From Parasutterella secunda (lineage in GTDB: Bacteria; Pseudomonadota; Gammaproteobacteria; Burkholderiales; Burkholderiaceae_F), in NCBI RefSeq assembly GCF_023336895.1, contig NZ_JAMBLT010000001.1:248001-312000 (forward strand): a stretch of 64,000 nucleotides of DNA, in the 5' to 3' direction. Position 1 is the stretch's first letter, and the number at the start of each line of letters is the position of its first letter. Positions 9,251 to 16,329 of the stretch are shown here, one piece after another. The notes beneath the pieces were generated by a model. The model was not told the DNA's origin. It saw nothing but the letters and a program-made list of their open reading frames with translations, and did not search any database. The position numbers and the translations under genes were made by a program.

Positions 9251-10528
9251 TTAGGCCACTCTCGGCACCGTCAGTGAACCTTCGGGCATCAAAATCGTTG
9301 CAGGATGGTCGCCCAATTTTTGTTTGGCAATAGCAATAGCCTCATCAACACACTCTGTCGTAGCGGCAAAGTGCATGGATTTTGCCAGGTCCTTATCGAG
9401 CTTAGTCACCAAAACAAAGTCCGCTTTGGACTGAGGACGAGTAATAGCAAAGGCTTTGTTTGCACCAATTTGGAAGTTATCTTCCAACTCTTTACGAATA
9501 GCTTCAGGCGTCTTTAAGCGCTTAAACGTTTCTTCCAACTTAGCAGAGCCTGAACCTTCAATGCATTCGGCAAGTAAAATCACCACCCCGCCTTCTCGCA
9601 CTGCACACATGGCATTGTCCATCGTTTTTTGCATCTGATAGACATTGATATCTTTCGGGTAGCCGCCGCAGGAGGCAATCACAAGATCGGCTTCCTTGGG
9701 GATCACGCAACCATACACTTCATCCACAAAGCTGCAGGCCACCTTATGAGCCTTAATGTAATCGCCTGCAAACATCTTCAAGAATTCATGCTTTGCGTTC
9801 AAAACGGCATTAAAAAGGAACAATGAACGACCTTTAGCAAAAAGCGCCACGCCTTCCATTTGGTCTTCGTAGCAAGGATTACCCTCCATGATGCCTAAAC
9901 CCGCATGAGGATCCAACATCCAGCTGTGATTTTTGCGAACTGTTTCCATGGCGGCGCAACCCGGCAAAATAGCCTTTCTGCCACCACCATAACCTGAGAA
10001 GTAGTGGTGGACAATGGTGCCTGTCAAAATAACGTGGTCAACATCACACAAGAGCTTATTGATCCAAACCGGCGTACCACGGCTCGTATCGCCAAAGTAC
10101 TCGAAATCGTCCGCATTGGTGGCGACACTGTTATACATCTTGATGCGGGAGGCGACTTCTTTTCCAACCTGCTCAACCATTTCTTCATGCGTCATCACAC
10201 GGTGCGTTCCCAAAGAAAAAACGATCCGCATATTTTCATCGGGCACACCCAAACGATTCATTTCATTGACAAACACCGGCATGAAGTCGTAACTGTTGGC
10301 AACACGTGTCGGGTCATTGCAAATAAAAGCAACCGTATCACCCGGCTTAACAATTTCAGACAAAGCAGGCGAGCCAATCGGATGATTGATCGCATCCAAA
10401 ATACCTTGTTCAATGTTTTGCATCGGAGGGAAATCTTCGGTACGAACGACCTTCAAAATGTCGTTTTCTTCGTAGTCAAACGTTTTCGTACCGTGACCAT
10501 AGGCAAAAGTAAATTGTTTGGAAGCCAT
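9251..10528 (-). CDS. larA: LarA-family nickel-pincer-dependent racemase/epimerase
   Basis: A 425-residue LarA-family (DUF2088) enzyme. LarA of Lactobacillus racemises D/L-lactate with a nickel-pincer nucleotide attached to a lysine; relatives act on other alpha-hydroxy acids. Visible: SLGTHRVMT with the catalytic-type His, and the hallmark HHYFSGYGGGRKAILPG holding the second His and the cofactor lysine in GRK. The cofactor-making genes larB, larC and larE are not in the window and must be elsewhere if the enzyme is active. The frame is open to 10558, but the ATG at 10526-10528 has AAAGGA seven bases upstream and gives the family N-terminus. Substrate unknown. Confidence 0.88.
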   Translation of the reverse strand: MASKQFTFAYGHGTKTFDYEENDILKVVRTEDFPPMQNIEQGILDAINHPIGSPALSEIVKPGDTVAFICNDPTRVANSYDFMPVFVNEMNRLGVPDENMRIVFSLGTHRVMTHEEMVEQVGKEVASRIKMYNSVATNADDFEYFGDTSRGTPVWINKLLCDVDHVILTGTIVHHYFSGYGGGRKAILPGCAAMETVRKNHSWMLDPHAGLGIMEGNPCYEDQMEGVALFAKGRSLFLFNAVLNAKHEFLKMFAGDYIKAHKVACSFVDEVYGCVIPKEADLVIASCGGYPKDINVYQMQKTMDNAMCAVREGGVVILLAECIEGSGSAKLEETFKRLKTPEAIRKELEDNFQIGANKAFAITRPQSKADFVLVTKLDKDLAKSMHFAATTECVDEAIAIAKQKLGDHPATILMPEGSLTVPRVA

Positions 10529-10845
10529 AGGAAGTCCTTTAGAGTCTTTTTGAAACAATTGTTTATTTTAACTTGTGTTTAGTTCTCGTTACGTTTAAAG
10601 CGAGAAATTAATTTCGCAAAGATAGGTAATATTTTTGATCTACTGTCATATAAAGCCAAGAAAATCCTTTATGACGGTATGGACATTTTTTCAAACTTTC
10701 TACACAATTAGCGCTTAGCGTATTTTTGAATATGCTCACCAAACGTCTCGAATGCGAACGGGTGAGTTTTCTCACTTTGAAGCCTTTGGGTGTGTTTATC
10801 AAATACCGTTTTAACGGTGTTGTTATTTTTTGGAAGTGAAAGAAA
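10529..10845. other. Divergent larA/ssb intergenic region
   Basis: These 317 bases between the divergent larA and ssb starts hold no convincing gene. They contain the palindrome 10553-10564 near larA, a small hairpin GTGAG-TTTT-CTCAC (10762-10775), and ACCGTT-TT-AACGGT (10805-10818) followed by a T-rich run just before the ssb ribosome-binding site. No promoter could be assigned with confidence. Confidence 0.5.
10553..10564. promoter_or_regulatory. Perfect 12-bp palindrome upstream of larA
   Basis: AAACAATTGTTT is perfectly self-complementary and ends 25 bases before the larA ATG, next to a TAAAAT -10-like element on the reverse strand. It is a candidate repressor site, but its sequence differs from the palindrome at 8391-8402. 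Confidence 0.4.
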
Positions 10846-11349
10846 ATGGCTTCGGTAAATAAAGTCATCATTATTGGTAACTTGGGTCGTGATCCGGATA
10901 CGCGCTACACCGCTGAAGGCGGTACCGCCATTACGACAATTACGGTTGCAACCTCTCGCCGCTACAAAGATTCCAACGGTCAACCTCAGGAAGAAACAGA
11001 ATGGCACCGCGTTGTGTTTTTCGGCCGTCAAGCCGAAATCGCCGCCGAGTATCTCCGCAAAGGTCGCCCGGTTTATATTGAAGGTCGTCTGCGTACTCGT
11101 AAATGGCAAGGTCCGGACGGACAAGATCGTTATTCAACGGAAATCATCGCTGAAACGATGCAGATGTTGGGTAGCCGTGAACGCAGTGAAGGCACTGGCG
11201 CAGGTGGTTTTGAATCTGCTCCCCGCCGTCCCGCTCCTGTTCACACCGAACACGCTCCGGCTTCGACCTATCAACAGCCGCGCCAACCGGAACCCGTGCC
11301 CGCTCCAGTGAACGGTTTGGATAATCTTGACGAAGACATTCCGTTCTAA
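10846..11349 (+). CDS. ssb: Single-stranded DNA-binding protein
   Basis: A 167-residue SSB that coats single-stranded DNA in replication, recombination and repair. The N-terminal OB fold ([20 protein letters not shown] ... GRLRTRKWQ, about residues 1-110) is followed by a flexible Pro/Glu/Ala-rich linker and the acidic tip DEDIPF that recruits partner proteins. Length is normal. It ends at a strong terminator and is monocistronic. Confidence 0.97.
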   Translation: MASVNKVIIIGNLGRDPDTRYTAEGGTAITTITVATSRRYKDSNGQPQEETEWHRVVFFGRQAEIAAEYLRKGRPVYIEGRLRTRKWQGPDGQDRYSTEIIAETMQMLGSRERSEGTGAGGFESAPRRPAPVHTEHAPASTYQQPRQPEPVPAPVNGLDNLDEDIPF

Positions 11350-11372
11350 TTTCTGAACTCAGTATCAGACAC

Positions 11373-11405
11373 ACGCCCGCTCGAATCATAAGCGGGCGTT
11401 TTTAT
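11373..11405 (+). terminator. Intrinsic terminator after ssb
   Basis: ACGCCCGCT (11373-11381) pairs perfectly with AGCGGGCGT (11391-11399), followed by a run of T bases. Confidence 0.93.
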
Positions 11406-11586
11406 TTCCGCTTGATTCAAAGGCAACAAAACTTAGCCTAAGAATAGCGCTATACTCCTAGAGCTATCTTATTGTTTAAAAAGAAGTTATAAAAAATCTG
11501 ACTGACTGGCTGGATTTTTTATTTCATTCTGGAGTAAGATGGCGGGTTAATTGTGTATTTAACCCCCTAACGGGTAGAGTGTACAA

Positions 11587-11682
11587 ATGAGTTTATTCCC
11601 CTTGCATTACCGAAATCGAATCGGCCGAGCCTTACGTCTGGCTCGAGGGGAAAATGTTTCCGAAACGGCAATCCTTTTTTAA
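11587..11682 (+). CDS. Putative 31-residue leader peptide of a pyr-type attenuator
   Basis: An ATG at 11587 opens a 31-codon frame beginning MSLFPLHYRNRIGRALRL and ending in ...TAILF with TAA at 11680-11682. The stop codon lies in the loop and first right-arm bases of the following terminator hairpin, so a ribosome close behind RNA polymerase would cover the left arm. This is the arrangement of pyrL before E. coli pyrBI. The peptide has five arginines and no known domain. A hairpin within it (CGAGCC 11626-11631 with GGCTCG 11640-11645) could pause polymerase. The ribosome-binding site is weak (GGGTAGAG), which lowers confidence. Confidence 0.55.
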   Translation: MSLFPLHYRNRIGRALRLARGENVSETAILF

Positions 11683-11698
11683 GGATTGCCGTTTTTTT
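11665..11698 (+). terminator. Attenuator terminator before the amidohydrolase gene
   Basis: ACGGCAATCCTT (11665-11676) and AAGGATTGCCGT (11681-11692) form a perfect 12-bp stem with a four-T loop, followed by seven T bases (11692-11698). It lies upstream of the gene at 11736 rather than at an operon end. The T-run at 11675-11680 inside it would be sensitive to UTP supply. Confidence 0.88.
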
Positions 11699-11735
11699 AG
11701 ATATGTTTGTTTGAACCGCTAAAGAGAGAAGAGCA

Positions 11736-12749
11736 ATGACCGTAATTCCAAATACTGTCCGCGCCATGCTGGAGCCGATGATTAAAGCCAACGGTGGTTG
11801 GGTTAACACCCACGCTCACGCCGACCGTTCCTTCACGCTAAGTCCTGAAATTATGGAAATGCGCCGCACCTGCACTCTGCAGCAAAAATGGGACGCTCTG
11901 GACCGCCTGAAAAGAGAATCAACGGTAGATGATTTCTACACGCGCTTTTGCACAATGTTTGAATTAATGATCAGCCAAGGCGTTACCGCCTTGTGCACCT
12001 TTGTCGACATCGATCCGCAAAGTGAAGACCGTGCCATCATTGCCGGCATCAAAGCTCGTGAACACTACAAAGATCAGTTGACTGTTAAATTTGCCAACCA
12101 AACACTCAAAGGCGTGATTGATCCTGAAGCCCGTAAATGGTTCGATATCGGTGCTGATTTGGTTGACATCATCGGCGCTTTGCCCAAACGTGACGAACGT
12201 GATTTTGGCAAAGCCGATGAGGCCTGGAACATCATCATGGGCACCGCCAAAGAAAAAGGCAAGATGGTTCATGCCCACGTCGACCAATTCAACCAAGCTG
12301 TTGAATATGAAACGGAACAAATGTGCATGAAGACCATGGAATTTGGTCTGCAAGGACGAGTGGTTGGTGTGCACGGCATCTCTATTGCCGCTCACTCCAA
12401 GAAGTATCGCGACCGCCTCTACCAACTGATGCGCGAAGCTGGCGTCATGATGATTGCTTGTCCGACCGCCTGGATTGACACCCCGCGTACGGAAGCAATC
12501 GGACCGATGCACAATTCCATGACTCCGGTTGATGAATTGGTACCTGCAGGCGTTCGTGTGGCTATCGGTGTGGATAATGTGGCCGATGCTATGGTTCCGT
12601 GGAGCGGCGGTGACATGTGGCATGAATTGACCTTAATGGCCACCGGCTGCCGCTATGACAACTTTGAAGACTTGGTTGAAATTGCTACTCGCAACGGTCG
12701 CATGGCCTTGGGTCTCGAACCGTATGAACCGTTGCCCATCAAGAAATAA
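11736..12749 (+). CDS. Cytosine-deaminase-like metal-dependent amidohydrolase
   Basis: A 337-residue member of the amidohydrolase superfamily closest in motif order to cytosine deaminase (CodA). Metal ligands are visible as H26-x-H28 (THAHAD), H181 in HAHVDQ, H213 in VGVHGIS and D280 in GVDNVAD. In E. coli CodA the third motif is HCDE with a catalytic Glu; here it reads HVDQ with Q184 at that place, so the substrate or proton relay may differ. CodA is about 425 residues, so this is a short version. It is followed by a phosphoribosyltransferase gene 18 bases later and preceded by an attenuator, pointing to pyrimidine-base salvage. Confidence 0.8.
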   Translation: MTVIPNTVRAMLEPMIKANGGWVNTHAHADRSFTLSPEIMEMRRTCTLQQKWDALDRLKRESTVDDFYTRFCTMFELMISQGVTALCTFVDIDPQSEDRAIIAGIKAREHYKDQLTVKFANQTLKGVIDPEARKWFDIGADLVDIIGALPKRDERDFGKADEAWNIIMGTAKEKGKMVHAHVDQFNQAVEYETEQMCMKTMEFGLQGRVVGVHGISIAAHSKKYRDRLYQLMREAGVMMIACPTAWIDTPRTEAIGPMHNSMTPVDELVPAGVRVAIGVDNVADAMVPWSGGDMWHELTLMATGCRYDNFEDLVEIATRNGRMALGLEPYEPLPIKK

Positions 12750-12767
12750 TGAGAGGAGAAAGAACAA

Positions 12768-13439
12768 ATGCCGTCTAAACTTGCTGAAAACATTTTGATT
12801 GAGAATCTGCTCTCATTGAACGCTGTGGCTTTCTTAACTGAAGAACCTCTGCGTTTGAAGTCTGGCTTGGTCACGCCGATTTACGTTGATAACCGCAAGC
12901 TGATCACCCATCCGGATGCTTGGCATGATGTCATTGAAACCATGGCTTCGCTGATTGACAAGTGGGGCTTGGAGTATGACGTGATCGCCGGCGTGGAAGC
13001 CGGTGGTCTTACGCATAGCGCCGCTCTTGCCTATCGTTTGAACGTTCCGACGATTTACGTTCGCCAACGCGCCAAAACTTATGGTGATTTGGACCGTATC
13101 GAAGGCGGCAGCGTAAAGGGCAAACGTGTTTTGATCATTGAAGATCATATTTCTACCGGTCTATCTTGCTTGGATGCCATTAAGACGTTGCGTGAAGAAG
13201 GTGCGATCGTCACCGATTGCGTAAGCATCACCAATTTCGACATGACTGAAACCGCTGAACTCTTTAAGGAAGCTGGCGTCAAGGTTTTCCGCATGATTGA
13301 GTTCAAACGCATTGTTGAAAAAGCCGTCGAAATGGGCATGATCAACGAAGAGCAAAAGGCGACCATCATGGAATGGCTCAAGACGCCGTGGACATGGGCT
13401 GCTCGCCGTGGCTTAATTGCCACCACACGCGAAAATTAA
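12768..13439 (+). CDS. Orotate-phosphoribosyltransferase-like protein
   Basis: A 223-residue type I phosphoribosyltransferase. The PRPP loop is VLIIEDHISTG and the N-terminal PIYVDNRKLITHPD resembles the orotate PRTase strand DNRxL. The mobile catalytic loop reads YVRQRAKTYG, where classical PyrE has R-K-x-x-K-x-H-G; so one lysine is Gln and the His is Tyr, while the other lysine stays. This suggests a divergent PyrE or a PRTase with another base. It is co-transcribed with the deaminase-like gene (18-base gap, AGAGGAG-type site upstream) and ends at a strong terminator. PyrE proper could be elsewhere. Confidence 0.8.
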   Translation: MPSKLAENILIENLLSLNAVAFLTEEPLRLKSGLVTPIYVDNRKLITHPDAWHDVIETMASLIDKWGLEYDVIAGVEAGGLTHSAALAYRLNVPTIYVRQRAKTYGDLDRIEGGSVKGKRVLIIEDHISTGLSCLDAIKTLREEGAIVTDCVSITNFDMTETAELFKEAGVKVFRMIEFKRIVEKAVEMGMINEEQKATIMEWLKTPWTWAARRGLIATTREN

Positions 13440-13463
13440 TTTGCCATTCAATTGGTTCTTTGG

Positions 13464-13492
13464 GAGGGAAATCCGAGGATTTCCCTCTTTTT
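13464..13492 (+). terminator. Intrinsic terminator after the PRTase gene
   Basis: GAGGGAAATCC (13464-13474) pairs with GGATTTCCCTC (13477-13487) and is followed by five T bases. It also borders the end of the convergent solute-binding-protein gene at 13491. Confidence 0.9.
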
Positions 13493-14417
13493 ATTTGAAG
13501 ATTAAGGTATTGATATCAACGGAACGATTCATCATTTTCTGTTCCAATAAAAACCGTTGACTGTTCTGTAATGCATCAATGTCTTTCTGTGTAAGGTCGG
13601 AGTAAAAATGTGACCACTCAAATAACTTGGCAGCATCTTCTTCACTGAGCTGCAACTCTTTTGCTCCCAGGGCAATCGCTTGCGGCTTATTGGTCAATGC
13701 CCATTGAAGAGCTTCGCGATTGACTTTGGCCACTCGTCTGACAACGTCGGGATATTCTTTTGCAAAATCACCTCTTGCTGCCAGCACTAAATTGGTTTCA
13801 ATTAATCCTTTTGCTTTAACGAGCGCATGAAAACCTGCCTTTTCCGCAGCCAAAATCCCACCCGCGGCTAATAAAGCCGCGTCGGCCCGTCCGCCCAACA
13901 ATGTTGTCAAACTGGCAGGCAAATTCATTGATACCCATTTGACATCCTTCATTTCGATGCCCGAACTTTTCAATGCTGCGCTTAAAAGATGATGCAAGAC
14001 TGTGCCTTTCGGACCGACTATCTGTCGCCCCTTCAGATCAACAATGTTTTTAATCTCAGGCTTTGCCACAATCGCAAACGTATCATCCGGGTGTGCCACA
14101 CCATCAACAATGACAATACGATTGCCTGCAGAATTAGCAATCAGCAATGTACTGGTATTCATGGCTGCGACCATGTCAATCTCACCGGCAGCCATTCCCC
14201 GAACCTGATTCAGCCCGGCCTTAATGGGTATCCAGTTGATTTTGATACCTTCTTTTGCGAACTCTTTTTCCAATAGCCCCTGATTTTTCATAACAATATT
14301 TTGTATGTTAAACGGAGCCTTTACGTAAGTGATATTGAGCTGTTGGGGCCATGTCTGACATTGGGCAACCAACGAAAACAGCCCTAAAAACAATATCGAA
14401 AATAATTTCTTCATCAT
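13491..14417 (-). CDS. ABC-type solute-binding protein (NMT1/SsuA-like)
   Basis: A 308-residue exported protein: signal peptide MMKKLFSILFLGLFSLVAQC followed by the periplasmic two-lobe fold of nitrate/sulfonate/taurine-type binding proteins (NITYVKAPFNIQNIV; GLNQVRGMAAGEIDMVAA; DLKGRQIVGPKGTVLHHLL). Members deliver small sulfonates, nitrate or thiamine-precursor pyrimidines to an ABC importer. No importer permease or ATPase of that class is near. Instead the ATG overlaps the stop of the MacB-like permease by four bases, so it is translated with an exporter. Ligand unknown. Confidence 0.82.
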   Translation of the reverse strand: MMKKLFSILFLGLFSLVAQCQTWPQQLNITYVKAPFNIQNIVMKNQGLLEKEFAKEGIKINWIPIKAGLNQVRGMAAGEIDMVAAMNTSTLLIANSAGNRIVIVDGVAHPDDTFAIVAKPEIKNIVDLKGRQIVGPKGTVLHHLLSAALKSSGIEMKDVKWVSMNLPASLTTLLGGRADAALLAAGGILAAEKAGFHALVKAKGLIETNLVLAARGDFAKEYPDVVRRVAKVNREALQWALTNKPQAIALGAKELQLSEEDAAKLFEWSHFYSDLTQKDIDALQNSQRFLLEQKMMNRSVDINTLIFK

Positions 14418-15619
14418 TCGTGTCTCACCGCTTCGATCGGATCCAACTGGGCGGCCCGGCGTGCAGGGAAATAACCGAAAATGACACCGGTCAGCGCCGC
14501 AAATAAGAACGCAATCATATTGATGCTCGGATCAAAAATGAAGGGCACTCCCATGGTTGCCGCCAAGGCAAAAGAACCGATAAAAGCAATCGCGACACCT
14601 AAAACACCGCCCATAGCTCCTAATACGACCGCTTCAATCAAAAATTGCATCAAAACTTCTCTTTCCAATGCACCGATTGCCAAACGAACACCGATTTCTC
14701 GCGTTCTTTCCGTCACACTGACAAGCATGATATTCATAATTCCAATACCGCCGACAACCAAACTAACCGCGGCCACTGCTCCTAAAAGCATCGTCATGAT
14801 TTCTGTCGTACTGGAAACTCTCCGAGCAATTTCTTCTGTATCCAAAATCATAAAGTTGTCATCATCGGCATCGGATAAAGAGCGCCTTTCCCTCATTAAA
14901 AGACGAATACTTTCTGTCACCAACGCTCGATCAATCTGTGAATCAACCGACACTAAAATAGCTGAAACTCTTGTGTTTCCGGAGACTCTCCGTTGAAAGG
15001 TTTGAATCGGCATGACCACCAAGTCATCTTGGTCACCACCGATGGCCGCCTGTCCTTTGCTTTCCAAAACACCCACGACACGGCAAGAAAACTGACCGGT
15101 ACGCAGCATTTGTCCCACGGCATTAGACGATCCGAAAATTTCCTTTTCAATCGTTGTCCCAATTACACACACAGCAGCCCCTGACTGCTCTTCCTGCGGC
15201 TCAAAATAGCGCCCTTGTCTAATTTGCCGATTATCCAAAATGAAATATTGGTTGGAACTGCCGATAACCTGTGTACTCCAGTTGCGCCCTTGGGCCACAA
15301 CAGTCATGGATTGCTGTCTTTGAGGCGCAACTGCCTTAACTCCTGCGATTTGATTAGCAATTGCATCGACATCTTCAAGTTTAAAAGACGGAGCACCCGT
15401 AGAACCGCCAGGCCCCATACGCTGTCCGGGACGAATCATCAGTTGGTTACTACCCAAGCTTTCAATCTGCTCACGAACGGCCTGCGTTGCACCGTTTCCG
15501 ACCGTCACCATTGTGATCACGGCCGCCACACCGATAACGATACCGAGGACCGTCAGCAACGAACGCATGGGATTGCGCCATATTTGACGTAAAGCCAATA
15601 TAAAAGCATTCCCCCACAT
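14414..15619 (-). CDS. MacB-like ABC exporter permease (split type)
   Basis: A 401-residue membrane protein equal to the C-terminal half of MacB. It has one N-terminal membrane segment (LLTVLGIVIGVAAVITMVTV), a large periplasmic domain and three C-terminal membrane segments with the FtsX/MacB-type VTERTREIGVRLAIGA coupling motif. MacB proteins are mechanotransmitters that push substrates such as macrolides or peptides through an outer-membrane duct. In E. coli ATPase and permease are one chain; here they are separate genes two bases apart. Part of an operon with adaptor and outer-membrane factor. Confidence 0.9.
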   Translation of the reverse strand: MWGNAFILALRQIWRNPMRSLLTVLGIVIGVAAVITMVTVGNGATQAVREQIESLGSNQLMIRPGQRMGPGGSTGAPSFKLEDVDAIANQIAGVKAVAPQRQQSMTVVAQGRNWSTQVIGSSNQYFILDNRQIRQGRYFEPQEEQSGAAVCVIGTTIEKEIFGSSNAVGQMLRTGQFSCRVVGVLESKGQAAIGGDQDDLVVMPIQTFQRRVSGNTRVSAILVSVDSQIDRALVTESIRLLMRERRSLSDADDDNFMILDTEEIARRVSSTTEIMTMLLGAVAAVSLVVGGIGIMNIMLVSVTERTREIGVRLAIGALEREVLMQFLIEAVVLGAMGGVLGVAIAFIGSFALAATMGVPFIFDPSINMIAFLFAALTGVIFGYFPARRAAQLDPIEAVRHE

Positions 15620-15621
15620 AC

Positions 15622-16317
15622 CTAAACTCCCTGATCACTTTCTATGCGACCGTCTCTGAAATGAACAATCCTCTTGGCAAACGTCGCCATCTCCGGTTCA
15701 TGAGTTACAAGCGAAACCGTAATTCCATCTTGCTCATTGAGGTCTTTGAGCAATTGCATAATTTCAATACTTCGTTTGGTATCCAGACTACCTGTCGGCT
15801 CATCGGCTAAGAGCAGCAACGGCTTACTCACAATTGCCCGAGCAATGGCCACACGTTGTTGTTGGCCGCCTGACAATTCCGCAGGCGTGTGGTGTTCCCA
15901 TCGCAAAAGCCCCACCCGGTCCAAAGCCTGCCTGGCCAATTTATGGCGTTCTTCACGAGGCACTCCTCGATACAGAAGTGGCAACTCGACATTCTCCAGT
16001 GCGGTTGTTCGCGCCAAAAGATTAAATCCCTGAAAAATAAAGCCCAAATATTTCCGGCGCAACAAAGCTCTTTCGTCGTGACTCATTTTTTCGACCGGAG
16101 CCCCTTTAAACAAGTAACGACCGGAAGTTGGCGTATCAAGCGCTCCCACAATATTCATGCAGGTTGACTTCCCCGATCCCGAGGGCCCCATCACCGCAAC
16201 AAAATCACCTTCTTCAATGACGAAATCAATCCCCTGCAAGGCGAAAAAGGCAGCTTCGCCTTGTCCGTAGCGCTTATGAATATCAATGAGCTGAACCAAT
16301 GGGATCTTTTCAGACAT
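15622..16317 (-). CDS. MacB-like ABC exporter ATPase subunit
   Basis: A 231-residue ATPase of the LolD/MacB/FtsE group with Walker [11 protein letters not shown]-loop FQGFNLL, signature LSGGQQQR, Walker [10 protein letters not shown] and switch His in VTHEPE. It energises the adjacent permease. The frame extends to a GTG at 16323, but the ATG at 16317 has AAGGAG at a good distance and is preferred. Confidence 0.92.
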   Translation of the reverse strand: MSEKIPLVQLIDIHKRYGQGEAAFFALQGIDFVIEEGDFVAVMGPSGSGKSTCMNIVGALDTPTSGRYLFKGAPVEKMSHDERALLRRKYLGFIFQGFNLLARTTALENVELPLLYRGVPREERHKLARQALDRVGLLRWEHHTPAELSGGQQQRVAIARAIVSKPLLLLADEPTGSLDTKRSIEIMQLLKDLNEQDGITVSLVTHEPEMATFAKRIVHFRDGRIESDQGV

Positions 16318-16329
16318 GCTCACTCCTTG

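Larger units (their letters stand above)
11406..11735 (+). other. Leader region of the deaminase/phosphoribosyltransferase operon
   Basis: This 330-base stretch without a large gene holds: an A/T-arm hairpin AAAAAATC (11491-11498) with GATTTTTT (11513-11520) around short CTGA/CTGG repeats; a possible promoter TTGTGT (11551-11556), 18-base spacer, TAGAGT (11575-11580); a 31-codon open frame (11587-11682); and a perfect intrinsic terminator (11665-11698) only 37 bases before the next gene. The pattern reads as an attenuated leader. Confidence 0.7.

Noticed and set aside
10004-10582. 192-codon open frame antisense to larA
   Set aside because: Opposite a well-supported LarA gene, His/Arg-rich composition typical of antisense frames, no domain.
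11596-11652. Possible three-way-junction riboswitch (outer TTCCCC/GGGGAA with two inner hairpins CCGA/TCGG and CGAGCC/GGCTCG)
   Set aside because: The stems are short, the sequence matches no riboswitch consensus I know (purine, TPP, preQ1, ykkC classes), and the open frame through the region with its stop in the terminator loop explains the layout better. It stays a secondary hypothesis.
11964-12623. 219-codon open frame antisense to the amidohydrolase
   Set aside because: His- and Asn-rich antisense artefact within a certain gene.
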